DNA from: Lotus japonicus
Taxonomy: Eukaryota; Streptophyta; Magnoliopsida; Fabales; Fabaceae
Direction: 5' to 3'
DNA length: 64,000 nucleotides
NCBI RefSeq assembly: GCF_012489685.1
Contig: NC_080045.1
Coordinates: forward strand, 4,841,001-4,905,000
Position numbers and translations under genes: made by a program. The notes under the pieces are model-generated. The model saw only the letters and a list, made by a program, of their open reading frames with translations, ran no database searches and had not been told where the DNA came from. This document shows positions 1 to 14,800 of the stretch, piece after piece; the stretch's first letter is position 1, and each line of letters begins with the position of its first letter.

Positions 1-1480
1 ATTAAGACCTAGTGCCTCAATTACAAATCATACTAGCCATGCCTATAAATACGAGTTTTTCGTTCCTTTACATAAACATTTCTCATTTTTGTTACTTGAA
101 TATTCTTCTAAGACTTTGAAATTCTCTTTAATCTAGTTGGTGACCTGAGCGTTATAGTGCATTTTGTTGATACACTTCCCATTGTTTTTCGTAGGTTTTG
201 TCGTACACATAACTATCACCACTAGAGTTTTCAGCTTACATTTACCGTACAAATATCAAAAGTGTTAAAGTTCTATGTAAGAAAAAATACCATGAACTCA
301 TAAATGCTTACCTACCAAGTAAGATTTTAGACAGCTATACGTAGTTGAGAAATGGCAGTAATACATTATCATGGCTAGGTAAGTAAATACAGTCTTGAGA
401 ATTTTCAAATACTTTGGATTTTAAGTTACTGCAATTGGTAGCATGAGACTATTCTCACAAGATTCTGAAATTACATTAAACGAGTAAATTTCTCATAACA
501 AATCATTCTACTTAATGCTTACTGAGTTATCTATCAAGTGTCCTCCACCTTTTGGTTTAATTTTTTTATACTTTAATAATCTAATGCAATATCACAGCTA
601 TATATGCTTATAAAAAAAAATGACAGCTATATATAGCAGCTATAATTTAAATTCACAATAAGGTGGTCGTGCAACAACTGCAAGTATACGTTATGTCCCA
701 TGCATATTCAGAATGGATCAGTAAATTAAAAAGTTGGATATAGAGGAAATTATATTGCAATTAATTTTGGCCCACTTATAAATTTTTGCCACGCTCTATG
801 CTGTTTAGTATATGTAGGTGTAGCTTCATAATTAATCTGCAATGCAAGCACATGGTGTTTGGACCTTCAAGGCTTCAACTCAATCAGAGTTAAATTCCAT
901 AAAATTGCACTCACTAGTGGCCCCTCTGCAACTACTTTGAACAGTATTTTCAAGCGCTCTTAATTCCATTGCTTTCTGTTCGAATTGCTGAATGAATATT
1001 AAACACGCTAACAGGACATGGGGACAGGTTTGAATTAATTTTATATGGAGACAGAGTTGGGTGTTTATAGAGCTAGTTTTTGGCTTCTTCTTGATGAACA
1101 TTTTGATTGTCAAAGCCTATACGTACGAGCAATGATGCAAGTATGAGCATGAAATTCAAATGATGAAGATCACATAGTTGACTTGTGAGTTGTGACTAAT
1201 GATCTTTTTGCTATTAGATAAGTAATTGGCTATTATAAAATTAGTTTCTAATTAATTTATAATAAACAATTTGTATAAAAAATGACTTATTATAAATATT
1301 GTTTAGAAAATTACACTTATCAATAAAATATGTAATGAAGCTATTTGATATTTTAATTTAAAAAATATTAAACAATCTTCCATATTTACCCTTATTAAAA
1401 TCATACTTTTAAAAATATGATACTTGTCTCCCATATTTACCCTTACTAAAAGACTAATATTTACCTTTATTAAAATCATA
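1..1480. other. AT-rich intergenic DNA
   Basis: No gene could be supported here. The reading frames are short, lack recognisable domains and have no convincing exon structure. From about 1200 the sequence becomes very AT-rich. Positions 1306-1400 resemble 1510-1605, sharing the stretch around TAATAAAATATGTAATGA, so an older copy of the neighbouring MITE probably ends in this segment. Confidence 0.5.
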
Positions 1481-1484
1481 TACT

Positions 1485-1834
1485 TTTCCCCCTCCATCCC
1501 TTATTATAAGGTCAATTTAGACAATTATGCTTATTAATAAAATATGTAATGAGATATTTAATGTTTTAATTTTAAAAAATCTTTCATATTTACCTTTCTT
1601 AAAATCATTTATTGAAAATTTATCTTTTCAAAGAATTTCTCCAAAATTAACAAACTTTTAAACCCTAACCTTAAAAAACAAATTGAGCCGTGAATAGTGG
1701 CTGGTAGTTGAGTTTTGGAAATTAATAAATTAATAAATATAAGGGATAAATATGGAACATCATAATATTATTTTTTTAAATCTAATAAAGCTTTTTATAT
1801 TAAGGAGTTTTAAAATATTGGACGGACGGAGTAA
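1485..1834. mobile_element. Stowaway-like MITE
   Basis: The left end reads CCCCCTCCATCCC and the right end, reverse-complemented, reads TACTCCGTCCGTCC. This is the CTCCCTCCGTCCC-type inverted terminus known from plant Stowaway (Tc1/mariner) MITEs. The interior is about 350 bp, AT-rich and non-coding. Part of it is repeated just upstream at 1306-1400, which suggests two overlapping or nested copies. The exact ends and a TA duplication are not certain. Confidence 0.5.
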
Positions 1835-2351
1835 ATGATAAGAAAATAATTGATATTTAGCCACTCCCTTGCCTTTTTCATACCAAGGGAAAGTACTCAG
1901 CTCCATATTTTACATACTCTTTGTGCATTAATTCAGTTACAAAATCAAAGTACAAATGTGTATGCAATTTTAGATAAAATTAAACATAAGGACAACACAC
2001 ATATACTAAGCAGGATGGATTTTGTCTTCGGTGTATAAAAAGTAAAAACAAAAAAATACTAAGCATGATTTGTGTGGCAAATTACAATATGATAATATGA
2101 ATTTAATTATTAGCTGCCACTGATACAACGATTCGGGGGACCGCCAGAGTCTGACCTTGAGAAGCATGGACCCCACCATATCACAGAAGCTAAGTTTCCA
2201 TGTGAAGTGAGTGCCCAACCAGCTGGACATGTCCTCTCTTGCTCCTCCTTTTTTCTTTACTTCCAACTCCAAGCCTCTATGGCTTTACATCAATGCCCAC
2301 TTAATTGACTTGCTTCTGCTAATGTTTATGTTGGGTAAGCTATGTCGTCCT

Positions 2352-2635
2352 AAGATTTTAAATTGCAGTTGTCGCTTGATTGTAGAATTACATATAAATG
2401 CGGGCGGATGCAGCCGCAATTATTAATGTGAAAACCCTAAAACTTGTTATGCTGTATGGCTGTAATTGTGATTACAAATGAATATCATCGAATGATTTTG
2501 AATTGCAATTACACTAAATTATAGAATTGTGGACAAATGCTGCAAAATGCAACTATATATAATTGCTGATCAAGGACTCCATAACTTGTTACGTTATGGT
2601 AATTGCAATTGCATACCACATTTTAAAAACCTCAT
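2352..2635. mobile_element. Degenerate hAT-like MITE (possible)
   Basis: The segment starts with TTTTAAATTGCAG and ends with a TTTTAAAA motif in inverse orientation. Its interior is full of short GCAATT/AATTGC motifs. It resembles the better preserved element at 22851-23854, whose ends carry TTTAAATTGCG. No clean 8-bp target duplication could be found, so this is a tentative old family member. Confidence 0.3.
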
Positions 2636-4470
2636 GATGATATATTTATATTTTACTAATTTTTTCATACTACATGTAAAATTTGTAAGATTGGTCACTT
2701 ATGGTAACTCATTTATATTAATATTGCAATAAATATATTTATGATAGATTTTGATACATATATTACAAGGTTAAGTATAACTTTTATTTAATAATTAATT
2801 ATATGTTCACACCCAACATATAAAGTGAACGAAATTATTAATGTTTGGAAGTGACCCTGAACTAATTAATATCTAACACAAACTTAATCCAACTCATTCA
2901 CCATGTTCTAGCTTTCTTTTCATTGTTAAATTGGCTGGATCATCCCCCAGCCCCCTTTCTCATAACCCTTATATGTTATGCCACTTTTCCTACTTTCTTT
3001 CATTTTTTGTTTGCTTTCGAGCTTGCGGTCCAATCCTGATCTGTAATTCCTTCTCACTTTTCTTGTTGTTAATTTCTTTCTCTCTAACAATTGTATGTAG
3101 TACCAAGATGGTGAGTTGGGGAGGGAGGGGCCTTAAAATAGCTGATGAATTGATTGGTTTCCTAAATACAAATATATAGTTCAACAAATCACACTTTCTT
3201 TTCTTTTTGCATGTCTAAATCATAACTTAGCAAAATTTCTGACATATATATTTCCTCCGAGGAAAAATTAACAAAAGCTGAACCTTAGAAAGGGATCGCA
3301 ACAAATTTGTTAAATGAAGAAAAAAACAACTGAATATTCCAGCGTATGTAATGTACTTGGTGACTGAGTGTGGATGTTTTTGTATGTGTAAGGACAAAAA
3401 CATATTTCTTAATGGTTCATTTTTATTTTATTTTAATAAAATTGTTTCCAAAAAAATATGGTAGGGCTTCAATGTTATATTGATGATCTTCAGTAAGAGA
3501 GGAATGTCTTCTTGTTACTCTTTTGAAGATCAGCAGAAACTCACTCTTGTGGCATATGGAACAGCATTAGAGATCTCTCTAAGTAAAAATGTCCACCAAC
3601 TCATAGTTTTTGTCAGTAAAGACTAGGGATTAAAATACAGACTCTCGAGGTAGGGTGGAGTTCTTACAATCAATCAAACCAAACCAATCAGCAACCAAAT
3701 TGCAAGAATGAGGGATCAAATTTCATAAATTAAATTTTTTTCACCTTAAATAAAAATTTAGTAAACACAAACAATGATGAAACTGACCTTGATTCTAGGT
3801 GCCGCAAACTCATGTCTATTAGTAAATGCATGCATGACAATGGCATAGGGTTACACATCCACATATCCGAAGGCAGTGTTGCTGAAGCAAAAGTGGTGTG
3901 GCATCTGTGACAGTGTGAACGTGTGTGATAAGTGATAACGACGGTGTACCGTCAAAGCTTTGCTTCCCTGCAGCACGTGGCTTTGTGCGCTGTGTTATTC
4001 CTTCTTTACCTTTTCCACCTTCTCCATTCCACATATGTATGTACCAACTAGATTTATACATTCCAATATTCCATTTTCTCAACCCTCAATCCCTCATACT
4101 CTTTCTAGTTTCTTCAACCCCTATCCTAGTACTTCTTTCTTCTCATTCACTTTACTTTTTCCTTTTATGAAAAATGTAAATAATTAGGTGAAATAAGATA
4201 TACAATTTTATATATATTTTACCTATTTAAGAAATTATAAATTGTAGATCCCTTGATTATAATAAGTGGTATCTAACTTATGCCCGTTTATGACAACTAC
4301 ATTCTAAGTATACTAATAATTTTTCAGTAAGTTTTCTTTTCTACGGAATTTTTTACGAAGAAGCTAAGTTAATGTAGTTTTCAATACACTAATCTTGATT
4401 ATATTTGTTTCCTTATAAAGATAAGATATTCTATTTTTCTCATGATCCAAAAATTAACATACAATAACTA
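2636..4470. other. Intergenic DNA, nothing recognised
   Basis: Short frames on both strands lack domains. A CT-rich tract at about 3960-4160 produces spurious frames that look like weak hydrophobic proteins but have no start context, splice structure or homologous motif that I can recognise. Confidence 0.4.
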
Positions 4471-4661
4471 TAAGGGGTGACACAAGTGGTGAATGTGCAT
4501 TTCCTTAAGGGATTTCGCCTAGGCTCCTGGCCCGGGTTCGATCCCCTCTGAGGTAAAAAAAAATACTCTTGTAGCCAGAAACATCATTACTGTATCCCGA
4601 GCCAGATTAGTCACGTGGGGTCCCTTTCCCCGTGGACACCGGTGGTCAAAGGAAAAAAAAA
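4471..4661 (+). mobile_element. tRNA-derived SINE
   Basis: A tRNA-like head carries an A-box region (ACAAGTGGTGAATG) and a strong B box (GGGTTCGATCC) at the spacing of an internal RNA polymerase III promoter. An unrelated body of about 120 bp follows, ending in an A-rich tail near 4652-4661. The flanks look like an aged target duplication: TTAACATACAATAA just upstream and TTTAACCTACAATCA just downstream. The family could not be named. Confidence 0.75.
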
Positions 4662-5824
4662 ATTTAACCTACAATCAATTACATCATCTCCAATTTCATA
4701 ACCATCTTTGTCATATTTTTCACCTTAGCCATTATAAAAAAGTTTTATGAAAGTAGGACTCATGCAGCAGGTTGAACTATTGTTTATCTAATTATCTCCA
4801 CACCCATCCTTAAATTATATGTTTCGATTTCCATTAAAGTCAAGATGAGGTGAACTTTCCATAAAAAAAACAAAAAGATGAGGTGAACTTTTTTTTTTAA
4901 ACTAGGTGAACTTAATTATACTTCATTCATATATTCTTTTTGAAAGGGAAAAAACAGAATTAGAGAAGCACATGGATGCAATATCCAAAATATTAATTTG
5001 TAAATGTAGGATTATATAGAAATATAAAATGGATGGAAATAATGCATCTACGCCAAATTTCCACCTCCACCTAGTGAGAAATAAAAAAAGAGTGAAATTG
5101 ATGGTAGAGAAAATTTAGTGTAAATATGTCAAAATTGTAAAATGAAAATGAAAACACTATTCATTCATTATAGCATTTCCCTATTTTATTTTTCGGTTAG
5201 AACCTAAAAAAGGTAAAAAAAAAAAAAAAAGTAAAGAGTTTGGGGCTGAAATGGTAATTAGACCGAGAGAACCTTTTTCTGGGAGAAGCACAGGGCCGTT
5301 GTCAAAAGAAAAAGGGCAGTTTGGGAAAGAGGGTCCCAAAAGAGTAAGAGCACGCAACCGTTTGGACAGGCACAGCACAGTACAGTGAAGGCAAAGAGAA
5401 AATGATAGTGTCTGGGAATCATGAAACTAATTCTTTGACACTTAGAAATCGCAGCAGGTCTCTCGCAACAAATATTTCTCCATACACACAAACTGATCGA
5501 ACCCTAAACTAGATGCGAGTTCAACTATCTACCATTTACGCCACATGGCACGCTATTGGTTAAAATGATAGTGGTGGTTGTTGTCCATACAGTTAGTTAT
5601 CTGGAGCACGTTGATATTTCCACAACTACCCTTTCCCTTTCTCTCTCCTTCAACTATAACTACTCTCTTTCCTTCTCCTCTTCCTCTGTAGTTACTGCAA
5701 CAACTCTAACACACAATGAGAACGATTGCACGAGCTCATTGATCTTCTTCTTCTTCTTCTTCTTCTTCTTCTTCTTCTTCTCTTCACACTGATCTTCTTC
5801 TTCTTCTCTCGCTCCCTTGCATTG
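4662..5824. other. Upstream region and probable 5' UTR of the kinesin gene
   Basis: This stretch lies between the SINE and the kinesin start codon and has no supported gene. The last 200 bases are strongly pyrimidine-rich (CTT and TCTC runs), as in many plant 5' UTRs. The transcription start and TATA element could not be placed with confidence. Confidence 0.4.
5744..5782. repeat. (CTT)n microsatellite in the kinesin leader
   Basis: A nearly perfect run of CTT/TTC trinucleotides ends about 45 bases before the kinesin start codon, so it is probably transcribed in the 5' UTR. Such tracts are commonly polymorphic in length. It also causes the spurious poly-Leu and poly-Arg reading frames here. 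Confidence 0.9.
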
Positions 5825-8800
5825 ATGGTGATGGAAGCAGGGGAAGATTGTTGCGTGAAGGTTGCAGTCCACGTTCGACCGCTCATAAGCGAAGAGAAGC
5901 TTCAAGGTTGCAAAGACTGCGTAACCGTTGTTCCAGGGAAGCCTCAGGTGCGTCGTTACACTCTTCAACAATGTGAAACTCAATTTGCCTTTTTCGTGAA
6001 TGAACGAACGATTCGCTCTTGCATTGTGTTTTCACTTTTCGTATTATTGATTTTTCAATCCATGTGAACTCAATTGGTGAATCGCTCAATCTAGGAGAGA
6101 TCTGGATCCGAGATTGCTTGCGTAATTGGAATTTTTTTGATTCTTCTGAAATTAGACTTGTTTTTGTGATCTCAATCTGTTGCTTGCTTGATTGGGAATT
6201 GAAATATTTCACTTCTTTCTATTTCGGGTTCCGTCGTGGGAAAATAATTAAGTACTAGTACTGAAAATGTGTTCTTCATGGAAATTTTTTCACTACTACA
6301 CACTATATAACATTGCTACATGTCCTTATATGGTTAGTTTTTGTGTGTGATTTATTTAGAGGGAAAATGTAACTGTCAATTTATGAGAAAGGGAGCTTCC
6401 GAAGACCGAAGATTTGTTTGTCATTATCGACTTGAGAGCGCTTATTAATGCTTGGAAAGCTTTAACTTTAGAACTGGGAAAAAATTAATTTCAAATGAAA
6501 TGATTTAGGAAATCCTAAATGGTGACATTTAGAAATCTGCATAATCTTGCCTGCCAAGTCAATTTGTAAAATGTAAATGAATGGAATCCATAAAACTGAA
6601 CAACTTTTGTGATAAATGCACTCAGTTACAAATGAAATGAACTGTATTTTTTGTTTGTATTTTTGTTACTGTTGTTGTTGTTATATTGGAGTTACAAACA
6701 CCTTGATAGAGAAGGGGAAAGGTTGCCTGATGGAGGATTGCAACTCAAACTTCAACATCGCACCCAAGGAAGCGTTTAGTATCTTTCCATGTAAACCGAA
6801 TGTGTGGATGGCGACGACTTTGGAAACCTCCCTCTGTAGTTCCAATTGGTTAATAGTATCCTTAGGTAGCTGGAAATTTTGGGTGGGATCATATGCTAAT
6901 TGTGACTATAATACAGGTACAAATTGGTACTCATTCCTTTACATTTGATCATGTTTATGGGAGTACTGGTTCTCCCCCGTCTGCCATGTTTGATGAATGT
7001 GTTGCTTCTCTTGTTGATGGCTTGTTCCAAGGATATAATGCTACTGTTCTTGCATATGGTCAGGTATAGTTATAGCTAAAGGAAACAGAAGTTACATGCC
7101 AATAAACTTATTTCTCTGTTACCTGACATTTTCTCTCCATTGCAGACTGGTTCTGGAAAAACATACACCATGGGCACTGGATTTAAAGATGGTTGCCAGA
7201 CAGGAATAATACCTCAAGTTATGAGTGTCTTGTTTAGCCAAATTGAGACCTTAAAGCATCAGATTGAGTTTCAGCTGCATGTTTCCTTTATTGAGGTCTG
7301 TAGCTAACTTTGTTACAGCTTACAACCATGGTTTTGAAAGTCTAATCTTGCTTTAACATCTGAAAGAGTGAAAGTAATAAATGCCATATTTGTGAAGTTG
7401 TTTAGACTAAACATCTAACAACAAATTTTAATTGTTAAAAGATTCTTAAAGAAGAAGTAAGAGACTTGCTGGATCCATCCTCAATGAACAAACAAGATAC
7501 TGCAAATGGAAATGGACATGCAGGAAAAGTGACTATTCCTGGGAAACCGCCAATACAAATTCGTGAGACGTCAAATGGTGTAATCACCTTAGCAGGATCT
7601 ACTGAAGTCAGCGTTACATCACTAAAAGAAATGGCTGCTTGCCTAGTACAAGGATCATTGAATAGAGCAACTGGGAGCACAAATATGAACAACCAATCCA
7701 GGTTTCTTATGCATTTATCATATCTTGTTTTGATTGCACAAATTCATTATCTGTTACGCATATAAATAGGGATTGGCCTTGTAATTGAGATATGTTGAAT
7801 ATTGTTGAGATATGTTGAATATTGTTGAGATAATGAAACCCCTTCTATCCCTTTGTTCTCTCTTCTCTGTCCCTATTCCCTCTCTTCTCCCTCTCTCAGA
7901 TTCTGGTTATATCATTATCATTCATGAAATGCTTTCTTAACTCACTTTTGGATTCATAAACCAAGTGTTGATAGATATGCTTCGAAATTATTATTAGAGG
8001 ATGAGTTTTGTACGATAGATATGCTTATAAAAAATTAATTGAGGATGAGTTTTGTAATGTGACATTTAGATAATAAAGAAAAATATACAAAAGATATGAT
8101 GTTTATATTACTTTTTGGTTTTAAACCCTGCTGATGGTTTAAACTTTAGCAGTCAGACTGAAAATTGTATCATTTCCTTTAAAACCAGTTCCACATCAGT
8201 TGTTTTGGATTTCTTATTAGAATGGTTAGTAGATGGAACTTTAGGCATTGCAAGAATGCAGTTTGCTGCACCTGTTGATTTTTGTCATCGAATCTTCCAG
8301 AAATTTACTAGTTGTGTCAGTGTTTAAATTCTGTTGCTGTTAATTTTGCTGGACTTCTCATCCATAAATTTTTGTTCTTCTGTTATTGTCCATCTAGTCG
8401 CTCACATGCCATCTTCACCATCACATTAGAGCAAATGCGGAAGCTCAGTAGTCCTACCGAGATCAGTTCAAATGATACCATGAATGAAGAGTATCTTTGT
8501 GCCAAGTTGCACTTAGTAGATCTTGCTGGATCAGAACGAGCTAAAAGAACAGGTTCTGATGGTCTGCGTTTTAAGGAAGGTTAGGTGGTGGCATTTTTCA
8601 TTTGCATCTTCTAAAATTGCCTTTGGATCATTATGTATTCCTAATAATTTTCTTTCATTTTTCACTTGCATCTTCTAAACATTCCTTTTGATCATTATGT
8701 ATTCCTAATAATTTTCTGTTTCTAACAGGAGTTCACATTAACAAAGGCCTTCTAGCACTCGGTAATGTAATCAGTGCGCTTGGTGATGAAAAGAAGAGAA

Positions 8801-11800
8801 AGGAAGGCGCTCATGTTCCTTATAGGGATAGTAAACTCACTAGGCTTTTACAGGTTTCATATCTATATATGTAGCTTCCTTAATGCAACATACACTCTTC
8901 AATATTATGATGATGGCATACATTTCTCGTTTTTTGGAGTTAATCAATGCAAGATCTGGATCATACAGGACTGAAATTTGTGATTTATCTTGATAACTAT
9001 GTCTACAATTAGAGAAAAAGAAGAAATTATTATTATTTGAATAAAAAACAAATAAAACTGGAAATACATATGAAAGATTTTGTATTCGATTTTTCTTTCT
9101 TTAATCATTTTAGTGTAATAATTATTTTCTTTTTCTATTTTTTTACAAATCAAGTTACATAATTTTGCAGGATTCTCTTGGTGGTAACAGCCGTACTGTT
9201 ATGATAGGTTGGTTGTTTTCCTAGCTTCAGTCCCAATTTTTATACTTTTCTTTCTGCTCATCATTGGCCTCAAAAGATAAGATTCAAGCAAACATTTGTA
9301 ATTGGTTTCTGCTCTTAATATCCATGCTTGTCAACACAGTTGTGTCTTTTTGTATGAACAGAAGTACCAGGGAGGCAAGAAACATTAGAAACTGATTAAA
9401 ACATGCCTTGGTAATGCACAAGCTTAGGGTTTTGAATATGGAATTCTCAAATAGTTCTCCCTACTCTGGGAATGATTTTTCAGAATATTTGAACTTCTTG
9501 CAACTTCTTTAGTAGTTTATCCTAAATGATAGATGGAAAGTATTAAATGCTGTTTGATTGCTCTCGTTCCCTTCCAAACCTGCCAATATGCATCATGCAT
9601 CGTAGACAATCTTTTGATGAATTTGTAATTTTTCTTCTTACATAAAAAAATACATTTCTGTTCCAGCCTGCATAAGTCCTGCTGATATTAATGCCGAAGA
9701 AACCCTTAACACTTTGAAGTATGCAAATCGTGCACGCAATATCCAAAATAAGCCTGTTGTAAGTAACTGCATAACTTTTATGTTTCCTTTCATTCATTTG
9801 GCAAATTTGAGATGCCTGGGCCCTTTATGAATGAAATTGATGCTTATTTTTTGTTTATTCTTCCATAGGTCAATAGAGATCCCATGTCCAATGAGATGCT
9901 AAAAATGCGACAACAACTAGAGTGTTTGCAAGCAGAACTTTGTGCTCGTTCTGGTGGCTCTTCTGGGGAAGTTCAGGTAATTGGTTTCTGTTATTATGCA
10001 CAGTTGGAAATCAGTCAGTGTTCGTCATGTTTGAGATTTAAAGAAAAATATCCTTGTCTTGACCTTACAAAGTGATTTAAAAGAAAGATAATGTTATTTG
10101 AATCAATTGCATGTATTGATATGGCTGTATATGTATGCATAAAATATAATCATTTTAGAACTCATCATGTAGGTCCTCAAGGAAAGGATTGCTCGGCTCG
10201 AAGCAGCCAATGAGGGTCTTTGCCGTGAACTTCATGAATACCGTAGCAGATGCTCTGTGGTAGTACCAAGCGAAAAGGATGATTATGTATGACTCTAATT
10301 TTTCTGTTGATAATCTTTGAGTCAAGTAATCTTTTTCCAAATGTTCAGCACCTAGATATTTGGTTTCATTTTTCAGGATGATAGCACATGCAAAGTAAAG
10401 ACTGATGGGCTTAAAAGGGGCTTGCCTATCACAACCTCTGATTATCCAATGAGTGAAACAACAGGTAAGACTCTTCAACCTGGATCTAGTAATCTGTTTT
10501 TTATTGCCACCTTCTTGCTTCAACCAGTTTTTTCTCTATCACTTTGTCTTCCAATTCTTAAATTTAGTCAACTGTAGTGTAATCATGATACAGATTACTA
10601 TTACCAATTTTGCAGGGGGTTCAAGGGAAATTGAAGAAGTAGCAAAAGAGTGGGAGCATGCACTTCTGCAAAATAGCATGGATAGAGAGTTACATGAACT
10701 GAATAAACGATTGGAGGAGAAGGAGGTTGTTTTATTACATATGTAAAATTAAGCACATCTCCATGATGTATTTATTATGCATCAACCAATTACTCATTTA
10801 AATTAACATAAGCACTTATAACTTCTGCTCTAAGATTTGATTATCTTTAGTTACGGAGAGAAATTTATGATTGCAATGCTTGATATTCTTCTCTGCATTA
10901 GCATTGAGAATGACTTCATTATTTAGCATACTACTTTACAGTAAGACATGGCTAATCAAATAACAACCATGAAAGAGCATTGAGTTTCTCTCTCTCTCTG
11001 CTATTTTACTAATGTAAATATTGGGATTGACATCCGTACAGTCTGAGATGAAGCTTTTTGGAGTGCCTGATGCTGAAGCACTCAAGCAGCACTTTGGAAG
11101 GAAGATAGTAGAACTTGAGGATGAGAAGAGAGCTGTCCAGGTTCAATACAAGCTCTGCTAAGTTATTTTCTCCTACAGAAAATTCATATTCTTATATGCA
11201 CCTGATTTATGATGCAGCAAGAGAGGGACCATCTTTTGGCTGAAGTTAATGGACAAACACAGAAATCAGAGGATATCCATGCCCAAAAATTAAAAGCACT
11301 TGAAGCCCAGGTGAAATAGTCTTTTTTATTTCAATTTTTTCTTCCTTTATAAAATTTTATTTGGAACAACCCTGAATTATCGAAAGCTATTTAAACATAA
11401 ATGCTAGATTCTGGATCTGAAGAAGAAACAGGAGAGCCAGGTCCAGCTTCTGAAGCAAAAGCAAAAAAGTGATGAAGCAGCCAAGCGTCTGCAAGATGAA
11501 ATACAATCTATAAAAGCTCAAAAGGTTGATTGATTTTCCTTTTCAAATCCATATTTGAGATCACTTAATATGCTTGCTCTCTGCTATAAACTGAATTATT
11601 GTTGCAGGTTCAATTACAACAAAGGATAAAACAAGAGGCAGAACAGTTTCGGCAGTGGAAGGCTTCTAGAGAGAAAGAGCTGCTGCAAGTATGTTAAGCT
11701 TCCTATCTTCTTATAATTTAATTGACCCACGATACTCGTTAGCTTTATTTTAAGTTAATGAAAGTTCAGCAGTTGATTTCCTCCCCATAATGAAACAAAT

Positions 11801-14800
11801 ATTTCATTATCAGTTGAATGCTTCTTGAAATAAAAATGAACATGAATTAATGGTAAGTTTAAAGATTACGGACATAATTTACTTGCCTTCACTGGATATA
11901 TGCATAATGACATGGTATTCACTATATGTCTTGTCCGCTAAACAGTTAAGGAAAGAAGGAAGAAGAAACGAGTTCGAGAGGCATAAGCTGCAAGCTCTGA
12001 ATCAGCGCCAGAAAATGGTGAGTATTGGAAAGTTGTTGATGGAATTCCTGCTCTATTTTATAATCTTGTCATAACATAATTTTCAAAAAGAATCTCTTGT
12101 CATATTGTGATTGGACTTTTCTGATATCATTGGAGATTTCAGATGAGTGCAAGTCTTTTTTCTTATATTTTCAGTTAACATGTACTCCTATCAGTAATTT
12201 AAACATGCCCAATTTTCAGCACTAGTAACTGCTGTATTCCAAAGGAGTATCTTGTGCAGTATAAAAGCTTTGAACCTGAAACTTTTGGTTGATATTAGGG
12301 ATAAATGTTGTTGATACTAGGGTTTGGTAGGCCGAGAGAGATATGGCAGAATATGCTTTCTGTTATTTTAAAGGAACTCTTCTCACGAAATGAATTTGAA
12401 ATCTACAGAGAATTGACTATAAATTCCGAAGTCTATACTCTATACTGTGCTTATTGTTCAATTAGTTGTAGATTGGTTACTAAGTTGTATTAGATATGGA
12501 AATTGCAAGTGCATGGTGTTGGTTCACACTTCTTTGTCAATTTAAGGAACATTTGCCGGCTAGGTGCTAAAGCTGAATCAAGATATGTTATACCTTTGTT
12601 ATCCAGACATTATTTTATAAATTGATATCCAGTAATGCATAAAATTAAACTGCGCCTCAAGAATATGTCAAGTTTTCACAAATACATCTGTTATTGAAAG
12701 TTAAGTAAAACATTGTTTTATGATGCGATCTTAGGAAGCCAAATCAAAATGACATGTTGTAATTTGTAAATACATATTTTCTGCTTTTCCTACATGCATC
12801 TCTGGAAAGGTAAGTGTATGTCATGGATTGTTTCTGGAAACAATTCATGATTCATGTTTTCATAGGTTCATAGCATTTTTATTATTTATCTTGTCAATAT
12901 AAGTTACATTTACTTCCATGTGTATATAAATATCATAATTTTTTATTGTTATTAGCTGCAAGTCAGGAAGTCTTTTTCTCTAAAATTATGAGGCCCTTGT
13001 TCTTCATTCTTCAGCTATTTTGACAGGTTAAAAAAATTGAAGGTTTAGAGAAACACCTATCATCAATTTTATTGTTGACTTTTGTGGTTATTCATTATTG
13101 TGAATGATACTTGGTAAAAATAAATAATTATACTTAACAACTGAAGATTTTCTTCAGGTCCTTCAGAGAAAGACAGAAGAAGCTGCAATGGCCACCAAGA
13201 GGTTAAAGGAGTTGTTAGAAGCTCGTAAATCTTCCAGAGACACTTCAGGTATCATTTCTTTAACAGATAATGATGTTAAGCTTTTCAGTATAAGGAGAAA
13301 GAAGATGCTCACTTTTAATAATTAGCATGCCTTGATGTTTGAGACATAGAAAAATCAGGTGAAGAAAAGGGTGATCTCTTAAAATGCCTTAAGCAGAGGA
13401 AAACGTCACTTTGTGAATAAAATGAGGGTTTCAGTAATCAGTACATTAGCTCTTTTTATGTTTTAAAATTCTAAATTATATTTTCATGTTCCAGTTACAA
13501 TGAACGGAAATGGAACAAATGGACAGGTAATGAACTTTCCTTCCCCTTCTTAGATTTTCTTGATTATCCATTCTATCTTAAATAAGTAAGTTTCTGATTT
13601 GATTCCATAGAGAAATGATAAGTCCTTACAACGGTGGCTTGATCACGAGCTAGAAGTCATGGTAAAGGAGCATGAAGTTCGTTTTGAGTATGAGAAGCAG
13701 AGCCAAGTGTACGCAACATATCCTCCTAAATTATGTTTGTTAGTCATTTGAACAGTATTGCAAAATTTAACATTTAACATTGTGATACAATCTTCAGACG
13801 GGCTGCTCTTGCAGAAGAGTTAGCCATGCTGAAACAAGTAAATGAGTTTGCTGCCAAGGGTTTCAGTCCACCAAGAGGAAAGAATGGATTTGCAAGGTCT
13901 GCTTTATACATACATACACATGTATAGAAATATTTGCTCTTTCAAATAACAATGCACGGAATATATAATCTCTTTCTCGCTGCTTTTAACACCTTTTATA
14001 CTTCTCAGAGCATCCTCTATGTCGGTAAATGCAAGAATGGCTAGAATAGCTTCACTTGAGAACATGATGAGCATATCATCTAATTCACTAGTGGCAATGG
14101 CTTCTCAACTTTCTGAGGCAGAAGAAAGAGAACGGGCCTTCACTAATCGTGGCCACTGGAACCAGTTGCGCTCAATGGGGGAAGCCAAGAATTTGCTTCA
14201 ATATATGTTTAATTCTCTTGCAGACAACAGGTATTTTGTTTTACCTAAACACTTATAATCTTTTCTCCTTTAAAGAGAAATCAGCTTTCATTCTAAGTTG
14301 CCAAATTTTGAATATTTTTAACCTGCATATCTGGTTCTATTTAATAAACAATTTTTTCTTTAATTTAATTATAGGAAGTTCAGCAATTCATGCAAAATAT
14401 TAGACCAATAATTTGTCACTTTGTGCTCACTTTTGTAATTAATGAAATAAGGAAGTAGAGATAAGGAGGAGAAGGGTTCCAAGATCCGCATGTGCACAAG
14501 TTTCTTTAATGGGTTTACCATTTACATAATTTGGTCTTGCTCTCTTTCATGTGCATAAATCTTGACTTGAAAACTTTTTAAGTTCAATGGTTTTGTTAGA
14601 GTTGTTTTACAGAATAGAGTGGAAAAGGTGCCTTTTAGTGCTTTAGAGTTTTCCTTAATTCCTAGGATCGTGATGGTTTAAATTCAGCTTACATGATGAC
14701 AGGTTTCCAGAACTTGACCAGCAATGAACAAGCCAGAAAAGAATTACTGCAGATTCTTGATTGTTTTGAATTGTCTTTTTTCCTCCCTGCTAATGTCAGA

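Noticed and set aside
5660..5983. Lys/Arg/Glu-rich minus-strand frames opposite the kinesin first exon
   Set aside because: Caused by the CTT microsatellite and antisense to a well-supported exon.
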